Origin: Cyanobacteriota bacterium
GTDB lineage: Bacteria > Cyanobacteriota > Cyanobacteriia > PCC-6307 > Cyanobiaceae
DNA: 14,375 nt
Direction: 5' to 3'
Assembly: GCA_947463165.1 (NCBI GenBank)
Contig: CANHSW010000021.1
Span: forward strand, 1-14,375
Shown: piece by piece, positions 6,030 through 13,295 of the stretch
How positions within the stretch are numbered: the stretch's first letter is position 1
Layout of the letters: each line of letters begins with the position of its first letter
The notes under the pieces: generated by a model
Seen by the model: the letters and a program-made list of their open reading frames with translations, nothing else
The model's database searches: none
Told to the model about the DNA's origin: nothing
Position numbers and translations under genes: made by a program

Positions 6030-6145
6030 GCTCGATCTGCGCCTACTTTGATCAGTCTTACGCCAGCCGGCCAGTAAATCCTCCCGCTCTGAGACGCAGC
6101 GATGCTGCTGATCCACGCCAAAGTGGTTCAAGCAAGCTCTGAACG

Positions 6146-6337
6146 GTGTCTGCAAGTTCCATCGAGGGCCAGGGAGAAGCCAGCCAGGATCCAGCGGTGA
6201 TCCCCTTTACCGCCCCGATTCACGATGATCTGGGGCGGCTTACCTACCTGGGTAGCGACGGCCGGCGCTATGTGGTGGCAGATCCCCCCCTACAGGATGG
6301 GGCCCAGGATCCAGACGACCACAACTCCCCAGGTTGA
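6146..6337 (+). CDS. Small hypothetical protein coupled to the DUF429 gene
   Basis: A 63-residue frame from GTG 6146 whose TGA overlaps the ATG of the following DUF429 gene (tgatg at 6335-6339). Such coupling is typical of real operon genes. The centre, PFTAPIHDDLGRLTYLGSDGRRYVVADPP, would fold as short beta strands and is more protein-like than the acidic tail DGAQDPDDHNSPG; the N-terminus is serine- and glutamate-rich. No Shine-Dalgarno sequence precedes the GTG, so the exact start is uncertain. No family is recognised. It could be a partner or regulator of the DUF429 protein, judged only from coupling. Confidence 0.6.
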   Translation: MSASSIEGQGEASQDPAVIPFTAPIHDDLGRLTYLGSDGRRYVVADPPLQDGAQDPDDHNSPG

Positions 6338-7038
6338 TGGCCCTTCTACAGGGCGTGGATGGCTGCAGGGGCGGCTGGCTGGTGGTGAGCGCCGCTTGGG
6401 GGCCTGGGGGTTGGGGTCGGTTTGAGTGGCAGCTGCAGCCGCAGCTGGGCGCCTGGCTGGCCGCTGAGCCAGGGGCGATCACCGCCATCGACATGCCGAT
6501 CGGCCTGGCGGCAGCTGCCCCTCGCCCCTGCGATCTGCTGGCGAGGCAGTGGCTAGGAGCCCGGCGCAGCAGTGTGTTCCCGGCTCCGGTGAGGATCGCC
6601 CTGCAGGCTGGCGACTACCCTGCGGCCTGCGCCCTTTCCCAGGCCGCCTGCGGCAAAAAGATCAGTAAACAGAGCTATAATTTATTTCCCAAGATTCGCC
6701 AATTAGATGATGTATTGCAACTAGATCCCGCCCTGCGCCTGAGGGTGCATGAGGTGCACCCCGAGCTGGCATTTAGCTGCTGGAACGGCGGGGTTCCGAT
6801 GGCGGAGGCCAAGAAGACCGCCGCCGGGGCCGCTCAGCGGCGAGCTCTGGTGGAAACGGAGTTTCCTGGCCTTGCCTTGAACATCCGCGCCCATGGGCCC
6901 TCCAGCCTGCTGGCCAATGACGACATCCTCGACGCCCTGGCCTGCCTATGGAGCGCTAGGCGGCTGCATCAGGGCATCGCCCTGAGGTTGGGTGGCGAAT
7001 TTGACGACACCGGCCTGGCCATGCGGATCAGCGCCTAG
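6337..7038 (+). CDS. DUF429 protein, predicted RNase H-fold nuclease
   Basis: A 233-residue protein of the DUF429 family, predicted to have an RNase H-like fold with acidic metal-binding residues. The activity is not established. Conserved parts in order are GVDGCRGGW (6-14, D8), TAIDMPIGL (49-57, D52), RRSSVFPAPVR (76-86), KQSYNLFPKIRQLD (111-124), RVHEVHPELAF (136-146, E139) and NDDILDALACLW (194-205, D195/D196). The ATG at 6337 overlaps the stop of the 63-residue gene. A TTG at 6334 would add one residue only. The gene converges with aroB, with about 100 bp between the stops. No transfer signs are seen. Confidence 0.9.
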   Translation: MALLQGVDGCRGGWLVVSAAWGPGGWGRFEWQLQPQLGAWLAAEPGAITAIDMPIGLAAAAPRPCDLLARQWLGARRSSVFPAPVRIALQAGDYPAACALSQAACGKKISKQSYNLFPKIRQLDDVLQLDPALRLRVHEVHPELAFSCWNGGVPMAEAKKTAAGAAQRRALVETEFPGLALNIRAHGPSSLLANDDILDALACLWSARRLHQGIALRLGGEFDDTGLAMRISA

Positions 7039-7141
7039 GCTTTCTGGCAGCTGGATTAGCCTATGGCTAGACTATCTAAGAGCTAAGTAGGATGAATTAG
7101 TGGTATAGATTGGGGATATTTGCTGCCTGGCTGCGGGGGGA

Positions 7142-8275
7142 TTACTCTAGTTTGGCCATGGCGGCGAGGATCAGTTCGGCTGGCACGTCATCGCGGATCA
7201 CCACCTGGCTGATGCCGGTGGGCAGTACAAAGCGCAGCTTGCCTGCCTTCACTTTTTTGTCCCCCTGCAGGCAGGCCAGCACTGCATTTGATTCCAGTTT
7301 TGGCATCTTTAGTGGTAGGCCAGCAGCGGCGATCAGCGCCCGTTGGCGTTGCTGCTCCTGAGGTCCCCAGAGGCCCATATCACAGCTGATTTCACCTGCT
7401 GCCAACATGCCCAGGGCGACGGCCTCTCCGTGCAGCACGGTGCCATAGCCACAGAGGGTTTCCACCACATGGCCCAGGGTGTGGCCGTAGTTGAGGATTG
7501 CCCGCAGGCCTCCCTCGCGCTCATCTGCTGCCACCACCCGCGCCTTGGTGCTGGCGGAGCGCTCCAGCAGGGTCTGTAGTAATTGGGGGGTAATTGCCCC
7601 CAGACTGGCCAGAGCTCCCGCAGGATCGCGGCTGGCAGCGGCCTCCAGATCGGCAAACAGGGCCGCGTCGCCAATCACGCCGTACTTGATCACCTCGGCC
7701 ATGCCAGCTCGGAATTCCCGCTCCGGCAGGGTGGCCAGGCAGGTGGGGTCAATCAACACCAAGATTGGCTGGTGAAAGGCCCCGATCAAATTTTTGCCGC
7801 CAGGGTGATTCACCCCCGTCTTGCCACCAATCGCCGCATCCACCATCGCCAGCAGGGTGGTGGGCACCTGCACCACGCCAATGCCCCGCAGCCAGGTGGC
7901 GGCAGCGAAGCCGGCCATATCCCCCACCACACCGCCGCCGAGAGCCACAATCACGGAACCTCTTTCCAGCTTGCGCTCAAAGGCGGCGTCATGGATTCGG
8001 GCCACCGTGGCCGGTGTTTTCTGGTCTTCTCCCGCTTCGATCACCAGGGTGCTCACCTGATAGCCGGCCGCCTGGAGACTCTCCAGGGCCCTGCTGCCGT
8101 AGTGCTCCTGAACCACGGGGTTGGTGACGATCAGCACCTTGGTGCCTGCCGCCCAACCCTGCTCCGCCAGTCGGGCTCCCAACTGGGTGATAGCACCGGC
8201 GCCGATCGCCACCGGATAGCCGTTCTGCTCCAGAGCCACAGGGATCGTGCGCAGGTTTGGCTGGGTGGGGACCAT
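7142..8275 (-). CDS. aroB: 3-dehydroquinate synthase
   Basis: Converts 3-deoxy-D-arabino-heptulosonate 7-phosphate to 3-dehydroquinate, the second step of the shikimate pathway, using NAD and a divalent metal in the cytosol. The 377 residues match family length. The nucleotide-binding [11 protein letters not shown] starts at 113. [20 protein letters not shown] (138-157) and [10 protein letters not shown] follow. Metal ligands are E194 ([10 protein letters not shown]), H265 (LNYGHTLGH) and H282 (LHGEAVALG). The start at 8275 ([16 protein letters not shown]) fits the usual N-terminus. The upstream gene on this strand is the DUF427 gene, 288 bp away across an 18-bp repeat array, so aroB probably has its own promoter there. 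Confidence 0.98.
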   Translation of the reverse strand: MVPTQPNLRTIPVALEQNGYPVAIGAGAITQLGARLAEQGWAAGTKVLIVTNPVVQEHYGSRALESLQAAGYQVSTLVIEAGEDQKTPATVARIHDAAFERKLERGSVIVALGGGVVGDMAGFAAATWLRGIGVVQVPTTLLAMVDAAIGGKTGVNHPGGKNLIGAFHQPILVLIDPTCLATLPEREFRAGMAEVIKYGVIGDAALFADLEAAASRDPAGALASLGAITPQLLQTLLERSASTKARVVAADEREGGLRAILNYGHTLGHVVETLCGYGTVLHGEAVALGMLAAGEISCDMGLWGPQEQQRQRALIAAAGLPLKMPKLESNAVLACLQGDKKVKAGKLRFVLPTGISQVVIRDDVPAELILAAMAKLE

Positions 8276-8412
8276 TGAGTCGCGTTTGGAACAGGGGATT
8301 TGAGGTTAGGGCCAGCGCGGTGCTGGCCCCTACGGGCAACACTGCCTTGCCTGATGCCGCAACCATTGATAGGACTGGCTCAGACATCGTTGTTGAGCCT
8401 GTTTCTTCTACT

Positions 8413-8538
8413 AGAGCTGAAAGTAGTTTCACTGCTGTAAACAATGCCGCCGCTGAAACCAATACTGCCGCTTACAAAAATACTGCTGCCGAAAGTAGTA
8501 CTGCCTGTGAAAATGTTTCTGCAGCGGACCCTGGAAGC
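8413..8538. repeat. 18-bp tandem repeat, seven units, upstream of aroB
   Basis: Seven contiguous 18-bp units starting at 8413, 8431, 8449, 8467, 8485, 8503 and 8521 follow roughly gccgctgaaa-taatact. In the plus frame they read RAESSF, TAVNNA, AAETNT, AAYKNT, AAESST, ACENVS and AADPGS, inside an open frame 8257-8607. That frame overlaps the start of aroB and the end of the DUF427 gene on the opposite strand and begins with TTG, so it is probably not a gene. The array is clearly more AT-rich than its flanks and occupies the presumed aroB promoter region. Confidence 0.82.
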
Positions 8539-8563
8539 GTTGCGACTGCCTGCGGGCCAGGGG

Positions 8564-8872
8564 TTACTGCACCTTTACTCCCTTCCAGAAGGCCACCCGA
8601 CCCTTGATCTGCTCGGCTGCCTGCTTTGGTTCAGGATAAAACCAGGCGGCATTGGCATTAACTGTGCCTTCCACTACTACATCATAGTAATGGGCTTCGC
8701 CTTTCCAGCCGCAAACACTGCGATGACTGGAGGGTTGGAAGCAGGCCGGATCGAGTGAATCGGCAGGGAAGTAGGCATTCCCCTCCACTGTCACGATGTC
8801 CTCACTGCGGGCGATCACCGCTCCGTTCCAGCTGGCCTGCATGGTTTCAAAGTCAAATGTCTTGCTAATCAT
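8564..8872 (-). CDS. DUF427 domain protein
   Basis: A 102-residue protein of the DUF427 family, small beta-rich proteins of unknown function. The family core is visible: ASWNGAVIARSEDIVTVEGN near the N-terminus, AYFPADSL, and the signature SVCGWKGEAHYYDV, followed by AAWFYPEPKQAAEQI and the terminal GRVAFWKGVKV. The ATG at 8872 is preferred to the TTG at 8881. No signal peptide or membrane segment is seen. Its upstream region (minus strand) is the 126-bp spacer shared with the divergent ispF gene, which contains a 14-bp triple repeat. It is the gene before aroB on this strand, but an operon is doubtful because of the long repeat-filled gap. Confidence 0.92.
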   Translation of the reverse strand: MISKTFDFETMQASWNGAVIARSEDIVTVEGNAYFPADSLDPACFQPSSHRSVCGWKGEAHYYDVVVEGTVNANAAWFYPEPKQAAEQIKGRVAFWKGVKVQ

Positions 8873-8924
8873 GGCAATCAACCAGCGCCGACGGCTGCGG
8901 CCCCAAATCGGCGGAGTGCCCCAG

Positions 8925-8966
8925 CCAAGGGCGCCCGGTCAAGAACGCCAAGCCAAGAGCGCCAAG
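8925..8966. repeat. 14-bp tandem repeat between divergent genes
   Basis: Three units, 8925-8938, 8939-8952 and 8953-8966, follow ccaagNgcgccaag. They lie in the shared upstream region of the DUF427 gene and ispF. The period is not a multiple of three, unlike most other arrays here. Confidence 0.6.
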
Positions 8967-8986
8967 AAGGATAATTTCTATTGATT

Positions 8987-8993
8987 GGGGAAG
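8987..8993 (+). promoter_or_regulatory. Ribosome binding site of ispF
   Basis: GGGGAAG five bases before the ATG at 8999. It decides for this start over an upstream TTG at 8981. Confidence 0.6.
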
Positions 8994-8998
8994 TTGCG

Positions 8999-9484
8999 AT
9001 GCAACTGCGAATCGGCAATGGCTACGACATTCACCGCCTGGTACCAGGCCGGCCATTGATCCTGGGCGGCCAGCGGTTGCAGCACCCTGATGGCCTGGGC
9101 CTGGATGGCCATAGCGATGCCGATGTACTGGTGCACGCGATCATGGATGCCCTGCTGGGGGCCCTCTCCCTGGGTGATATCGGTCTCTATTTTCCGCCCG
9201 ATGACCCCGAATGGCTTGGTGCCGACAGTTTGCTGCTGCTGGAGCAGGTGGCCTCCCTGGTGCGGAGCCGGGGTTGGCAGGTGGTGAATGTGGATTCTGT
9301 AGTGGTGGCGGAGCGGCCCAAACTCAAGCCTTACATAGAGACCATGCGCGCCGCCATCGCCGCTCGCATCGGCCTGGAACCTGAGCAAGTGGGTGTCAAG
9401 GCGACCACCAATGAAAAGCTGGGACCCACCGGTAGGGAGGAGGGGATTGCCTGCCACGCCGTGGCGCTGCTGCAACAGCTTTGA
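8999..9484 (+). CDS. ispF: 2-C-methyl-D-erythritol 2,4-cyclodiphosphate synthase
   Basis: Forms 2-C-methyl-D-erythritol 2,4-cyclodiphosphate with release of CMP, in the plastid-type (MEP) isoprenoid pathway that supplies carotenoids, phytol and quinone tails. The enzyme is a cytosolic homotrimer with zinc. Zinc ligands are D10 and H12 in GYDIHRL and H46 in [15 protein letters not shown]. Other family marks are [13 protein letters not shown] and, near the C-terminus, [18 protein letters not shown], whose threonine and glutamate handle the cytidine diphosphate part. The 161 residues match the family. The start is set by GGGGAAG five bases upstream. The next gene begins about 110 bp later on the same strand, so it may be transcribed together with the following cluster. 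Confidence 0.98.
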   Translation: MQLRIGNGYDIHRLVPGRPLILGGQRLQHPDGLGLDGHSDADVLVHAIMDALLGALSLGDIGLYFPPDDPEWLGADSLLLLEQVASLVRSRGWQVVNVDSVVVAERPKLKPYIETMRAAIAARIGLEPEQVGVKATTNEKLGPTGREEGIACHAVALLQQL

Positions 9485-9593
9485 CATCGTTCTCAGCCGC
9501 CCTGCAGATCATGTCTTTTTCATCCAGAATTGGCCTTCCGATTCCAGCGATCCCTTGCCGCTGCCTCAACACTATTCTCATGTTCCCTACCAG

Positions 9594-10025
9594 TTGTATA
9601 AACGCACCTGCTTGTGGCGCCGGCTTGGATTGGGTTTGCTCTCGTTACTATTGGGTACATTGTTAATGATCTCAGTTTTTCCTGGCCAGGCTGAGGCAGC
9701 CCCGCCGCCGGTGGTGGTTGAACAGCTGCGCCTAAAGGTGCCTAGCGATGCGGTAACGGCTTGGCTTGAGGCCGAACGCGGCAGCTGGGAGCTCTGGTTA
9801 GCCCAGCAGCCAGGATTTATGCGGCGCCAGCTGTTCTGGGATCCTGAGCGGCAGGAGGGAACTTTGTTGATCTATTGGGCCAGCCGTGAGCAGTGGCAGG
9901 CCACCTCCAGCGAGGAACAAGAGCAGGTGCAGCAGCGCTTTGAGCTATTGGCCAGAGCTGGCACCGGCCAAGAGCAAGGCAATCCTTTTCCGCTGATATT
10001 CAGCGGCGAGCTGCTGCCTCAATGA
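9594..10025 (+). CDS. TIGR03792-type cyanobacterial protein with signal peptide
   Basis: A small cyanobacterial protein of unknown function, matched by memory to TIGR03792. The core VVVEQLRLKVPSDAVTAWL, then SWELWLAQQPGFMRRQLFWD, GTLLIYWASREQWQA and the end NPFPLIFSGELLPQ resemble an antibiotic-monooxygenase-like (ferredoxin-fold) layout. It is preceded by a basic region (YKRTCLWRR), a hydrophobic stretch LGLGLLSLLLGTLLMISVF and the probable cleavage site QAEA, so export or membrane anchoring is likely. No ATG or GTG lies suitably placed in frame. TTG at 9594 (143 residues) is the best guess, TTG 9612 is possible, and ATG 9666 would cut the signal. Its TGA overlaps the ATG of the methyltransferase gene, so the two are translationally coupled. 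Confidence 0.82.
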   Translation: MYKRTCLWRRLGLGLLSLLLGTLLMISVFPGQAEAAPPPVVVEQLRLKVPSDAVTAWLEAERGSWELWLAQQPGFMRRQLFWDPERQEGTLLIYWASREQWQATSSEEQEQVQQRFELLARAGTGQEQGNPFPLIFSGELLPQ

Positions 10026-10888
10026 TGGAACAATGTGATGCAAAAAACCAAATAATGGCTCCAGAGAGCAGCTATGTGCTCGGTACCACAAACCTGGAAC
10101 TGCAGCGGCTGGAACGCCAGCACGCAACCTGGCGCGACGATGCCCTGGCCAGTTGGCAGCGGGCCGGTTTTGCTTCCGGTCAGCGCCTGTTGGATCTGGG
10201 TTGCGGGCCTGGCTTTGCCTCTTTCGATCTGGCCCGCCTGGTGGGGGCCACAGGCGAGCTACTGGCCCTAGATAATTCTCCCATATATCTTGAGTATCTC
10301 CAACAACAGGCCCAGCGGCTGCAACTACATCAATTGCGTAGTCAGTTATTTGATCTGGCCAACTGCAATGCCGCCCTGGAGCTGATCTCACAGCAGGGGG
10401 GTGGCTGGGACGGAGCCTGGTGTCGTTGGCTGGCAATGTTTTTGCCAGATGCCACTAAATTAGTTCAGTTGGTGGCCTCAATGTTGCGGTCGGGGGGGAG
10501 GCTAGTGCTGCATGAATATGTGCACTGGGATACATTTGCCCTCTACCCCCGCGGTAGGGCGGTGGCGCTTTTTGTGGAGCGCTGCATCCAGCACTGGCAG
10601 AGCCATGGCGGCGATCCCCACGTGGCCAGGCGCCTGCCGGCCTTGCTGGAAGCCCAGGGTCTACGTCTGCTAGGTAGCCGCAGCTTGATGGCCTGCTGCC
10701 CCAGCGATCAACCGAAGGCTATCTGGCTTCAAGACTTCCTGCGTAGCTATGCGCCAATGCTGGCCAGCGCAGGGCTGTGGAGCTCCTCTGAGCAGCTGGA
10801 ATTGGCTGCAGAGATCTACCAAGCCCAGCTCCATCCCAGCCTTTGGGTAACACCTGCCCTCGTTGAAATGATCTGGGAGCAACCCTGA
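10022..10888 (+). CDS. Class I SAM-dependent methyltransferase
   Basis: A 288-residue methyltransferase of unknown substrate. Motif I is LLDLGCGPGFAS (56-67), with the ribose-binding acidic residue D84 in LLALDNSP. Motif IV-like WDGAWCRWLAMFL and the post-strand SGGRLVLHEYVHWD follow. The C-terminal third (from about 200) is helical and would form a substrate cap or lid. The general layout resembles UbiE/COQ5-like small-molecule enzymes, but no substrate can be named. The ATG at 10022 overlaps the preceding stop by four bases (ATGA). The internal ATG at 10055 (MAPESSYVLG) is an alternative start. Its TGA overlaps the larB ATG by one base, so it sits in the middle of a three-gene coupled set. 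Confidence 0.9.
   Translation: MMEQCDAKNQIMAPESSYVLGTTNLELQRLERQHATWRDDALASWQRAGFASGQRLLDLGCGPGFASFDLARLVGATGELLALDNSPIYLEYLQQQAQRLQLHQLRSQLFDLANCNAALELISQQGGGWDGAWCRWLAMFLPDATKLVQLVASMLRSGGRLVLHEYVHWDTFALYPRGRAVALFVERCIQHWQSHGGDPHVARRLPALLEAQGLRLLGSRSLMACCPSDQPKAIWLQDFLRSYAPMLASAGLWSSSEQLELAAEIYQAQLHPSLWVTPALVEMIWEQP
10875..10879 (+). promoter_or_regulatory. Ribosome binding site of larB inside the methyltransferase gene
   Basis: GGGAG, eight bases before the larB ATG at 10888, within the last codons of the methyltransferase gene. It supports the overlapping start. Confidence 0.6.
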
Positions 10889-11625
10889 TGTATTCCCCCG
10901 AACCCGGCACCACCGAGAGTCTGATTGGCGGCGATTACCACCTCGACCTGGGCCGGCGCCAACGCCTCGGCATGGTGGAGGCCATCTGGGGTGAACACAA
11001 AACCGCCCAGCAGTTGGCGGCGATCTTTGACAGTCTGCAGGCGGCCGGTGAACTGGCCCTCGCCACCCGGGTGTCGCCGCAAAAGGCCGTTGCTGTGCAG
11101 CAGTTGTTGCCCGATTGCCCCCTGAAATTCCATGAGGATGCCCGCTGCCTGGCCAGTGAACCGCTGCCCCCCATTCAGCCCCAGGCCGGCAGGGTGGTGG
11201 TGCTCAGTGGTGGAACCAGTGATCTGCCGGTGGCGGCAGAAGCCCGCCTGGCCCTGGCCTGCCATGGCATCGAGGCCGATCTGATTCTGGATGTGGGCGT
11301 GGCCGGTCTGCATCGACTTTTAAGCCGCCTCGACCAATTGCGCAGCGCCGATGTGCTGATCGCCTGTGCCGGCATGGAGGGCGCCCTGCCAACGGTGCTG
11401 GCGGGGCTGGTATCGCAGCCGCTGATCGGCGTGCCGGTGTCGGTGGGCTATGGCGTCAGCGCCGGGGGCACCGCCGCCCTGCACGGCATGTTGGCCAGCT
11501 GCGCTCCGGGCCTCACCGTGGTCAACATCGACAACGGCTATGGCGCCGCCATGGCTGCCCTGCGCATCCTCGGTTTGTCTTTGACTCGCAGGGGCGGGCT
11601 GGATGATTTGGCATCTGCCCACTAG
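10888..11625 (+). CDS. larB: LarB, pyridinium-3,5-biscarboxylic acid mononucleotide synthase
   Basis: LarB carboxylates and hydrolyses nicotinic acid adenine dinucleotide to give pyridinium-3,5-biscarboxylic acid mononucleotide, the first step of nickel-pincer cofactor synthesis; this is known from Lactiplantibacillus. The 245 residues show an N-terminal LarB-specific half (LDLGRRQRLGMVEAIWGEHK) and a C-terminal PurE-like half with VVVLSGGTSDLPVAAEA (103-119), LIACAGMEGALPTVLAGL (157-174) and PLIGVPVSVGYG (178-189). C205 in LASCAPGLTVVNIDNGYGAA is the likely catalytic cysteine. The ATG at 10888 overlaps the methyltransferase stop and has GGGAG before it. No larC, larE or larA lies in the window, so the downstream steps are either elsewhere or the protein serves another purpose. 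Confidence 0.95.
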   Translation: MYSPEPGTTESLIGGDYHLDLGRRQRLGMVEAIWGEHKTAQQLAAIFDSLQAAGELALATRVSPQKAVAVQQLLPDCPLKFHEDARCLASEPLPPIQPQAGRVVVLSGGTSDLPVAAEARLALACHGIEADLILDVGVAGLHRLLSRLDQLRSADVLIACAGMEGALPTVLAGLVSQPLIGVPVSVGYGVSAGGTAALHGMLASCAPGLTVVNIDNGYGAAMAALRILGLSLTRRGGLDDLASAH

Positions 11626-11730
11626 TGCTGCTTCCCAGGCTGGCTGGGGGCTACGGCAGCAACCGTTGGCAGGAACCTGATCTGGCCTGGGGTGTTTCCC
11701 TAAATTTTATTTCCTGGAGCCAGGCTGACC

Positions 11731-11816
11731 GCTTGGGCTGGTTTTCGCTGGGCTGTTGAGCGCTGGGCTTGGCTGGGCTGTTCTCCGCTGGGCTGATTGT
11801 TGCCTGGCGCTCTTCC
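11731..11816. repeat. 15-bp degenerate tandem repeat downstream of larB
   Basis: Units gctgggctg-ttNNc occur at 11747-11761, 11772-11786, 11787-11801 and 11802-11816, with a 10-bp short unit at 11762-11771 and a degenerate 16-bp unit at 11731-11746. On the minus strand they would read QPSGE-like pentapeptides. They lie between larB and the next small gene. Confidence 0.65.
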
Positions 11817-11861
11817 CGCTGCTGCTGCAGGCATCAGAATGGCGGCAGTTGTTCCATAGGC

Positions 11862-12053
11862 ATGACCGACCAGCAGCCTTCCCTGGCCACCCCTGCAGCG
11901 GCTGATGGCTCCCAGGCCCATGACTTTGAGCTTCAAAAGCAGCTACATCAGCAAATTCGTAACGACGCCGATTACGACGACTGGGATTATGGCACCGAGC
12001 CATTACCCAACGAGGCCTGGATTAAGTCCCCGTCGCCGGCTTCCGAGGCCTGA
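11862..12053 (+). CDS. Small acidic hypothetical protein
   Basis: A 63-residue frame from ATG 11862 (MTDQQPSLATPAAADGSQ). The frame is open further upstream, but that part lies in repeat DNA. The distinct C-terminal half, FELQKQLHQQIRNDADYDDWDYGTEPLPNEAWI, combines a helix with an acidic, aromatic tail and looks like a real conserved motif, although I cannot name a family. There is no membrane segment. Its end overlaps the end of the opposite-strand MFS gene by 32 bp (12022-12053). Gene status rests on composition and length only, and the ribosome binding site is weak. Confidence 0.55.
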   Translation: MTDQQPSLATPAAADGSQAHDFELQKQLHQQIRNDADYDDWDYGTEPLPNEAWIKSPSPASEA

Positions 12054-13275
12054 TCTGGCTCAATTGCATTAGCCCCGCCAGGCACAGCGCCGACACGCTG
12101 AACCAGAGCCCCAGGCCATGGCCCTGTTTATCGAGGGCCATGCCCGCCAGCAGCGGTGCCCCGAAGGCACTGATGGCGAAGCATTGGGAGAACAGCGCCA
12201 TCGCCAGGCCCTGGTGTGGCTCTGGCGTGAGTTCGATCACCGCCTCGGTGGCAATCGGCAGGAAAGCAGCTTCCCCCAGGGCCAGGGGGAACTGGGCGGC
12301 GATCACCAGGGCGATCCCCTGCTGGCTGAGGGCCGAGACGGCCAGCAGGGCGGTGCCCAGGGAGAAGCAGAGCAAACTCATTTTCAGCCCTACAGCCACA
12401 GGTTTCCTAGCCAGTGCTTGGCCGACTGGCCACTGGATCAACAGCAGCAGACCCAGTTGCAGGGCCATTAACAGTGCTCCCAAACTGGTGGGCAAGGGGT
12501 CGCGGGCCAGGCCTCCGCGCACTAGATCGAGGGGCAGGGCGCTCTGCATCAAGGCCGGCAAGCTGGTGCACACCAGGGTGATGATGAGTATTGGCAGCAG
12601 TGGTGGCAGCCATTCACTCCAGCCATTTCCTGGCAATCCAGGAGTGCGAGTGGCGGGTTGGGGTAGGGGTTTGAGCAGTAGCAGTAGCCCCATGATGATC
12701 ACGCAGGCCATATCCACCACATAGATCCCCCGCAACTGGCCAGCTGCGGCGAATCCAGCTCCGATCAGGGCGCCGGCTGCTATCCCGGCGGCATCGGCAC
12801 TACGCACGAGCGCATAACCCCTGGCCGACGGGATCGGGCGGGGGCCCCCTGCGCAGGTCAGGGGTACAGCCAGTTCGATCGCGGGCCAGTAGAGCCCCAT
12901 CGCTAGGCCGATCAGCAGTTGCCCCTGGGCGTAGGTGTGAAAGTTTGTGGCTACCAACAGCCGGCTATCTCCCGCCAGGGCGGCCAGCACCGCCAGCAGC
13001 ACCGGCCCGCCGCAGTTGCAGCCGCGATCCAGCAGCAGACCACTTAGCAAGCGCCCGACCGTGCCCGCCAGGGCCGCCAGGGCCAGGCCCTGGGTAACGC
13101 TGGAGGCCGTAAACGCCTGCTGGTCAAACACCAGCGGGGTGAGATAGAGAACCCCGCCAGCACCCAGGGAGGCAATGGCGCGCAGGATGGTTAGTTCGCG
13201 CAGGGGCGCGGGAAACTGGGAGAACCACAAGCGCCCTGCGGTCACCGCCTGTGCCTGTTTCACTGGCTGCGTCAA
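12022..13275 (-). CDS. MFS transporter
   Basis: A 12-helix major facilitator superfamily permease of the inner membrane. The roughly 417 residues alternate long hydrophobic segments (ASLGAGGVLYLTPLVF, GLALAALAGTVG, PILIITLVC, LGALLMALQLGLLLLIQWPVG and others). Between helices 2 and 3 lies GTVGRLLSGLLLDRG, the G-x3-D/R-x-x-G-R-like loop of the family, and a cytoplasmic central loop (KPLPQPATRTPGLPG) separates the halves. The substrate cannot be predicted; drug or metabolite efflux is usual for this type. The start is uncertain: TTG at 13275 is the longest, and GTG at 13263 or 13245 also fits. No ATG is available near the N-terminus. It is divergent from the hydrolase gene, with only 20 bp between the longest starts. 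Confidence 0.9.
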   Translation of the reverse strand: MTQPVKQAQAVTAGRLWFSQFPAPLRELTILRAIASLGAGGVLYLTPLVFDQQAFTASSVTQGLALAALAGTVGRLLSGLLLDRGCNCGGPVLLAVLAALAGDSRLLVATNFHTYAQGQLLIGLAMGLYWPAIELAVPLTCAGGPRPIPSARGYALVRSADAAGIAAGALIGAGFAAAGQLRGIYVVDMACVIIMGLLLLLKPLPQPATRTPGLPGNGWSEWLPPLLPILIITLVCTSLPALMQSALPLDLVRGGLARDPLPTSLGALLMALQLGLLLLIQWPVGQALARKPVAVGLKMSLLCFSLGTALLAVSALSQQGIALVIAAQFPLALGEAAFLPIATEAVIELTPEPHQGLAMALFSQCFAISAFGAPLLAGMALDKQGHGLGLWFSVSALCLAGLMQLSQIRPRKPATGT

Positions 13276-13295
13276 GAGCTGGGGGGGGCGACTGG

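Noticed and set aside
7057..7069. Hairpin tagcc/ggcta between DUF429 and aroB
   Set aside because: Only 5 bp with no T-run following; likely chance.
8257..8607. Plus-strand 116-codon frame with hexapeptide repeats
   Set aside because: It begins with TTG inside aroB (antisense), ends inside the DUF427 gene (antisense) and has no ribosome binding site; its openness is explained by the 18-bp period. Kept as a repeat and a finding, not as a gene.
12140..12724. Plus-strand 194-codon frame
   Set aside because: Antisense shadow of the MFS transporter, which shows regular hydrophobic helices on the minus strand.
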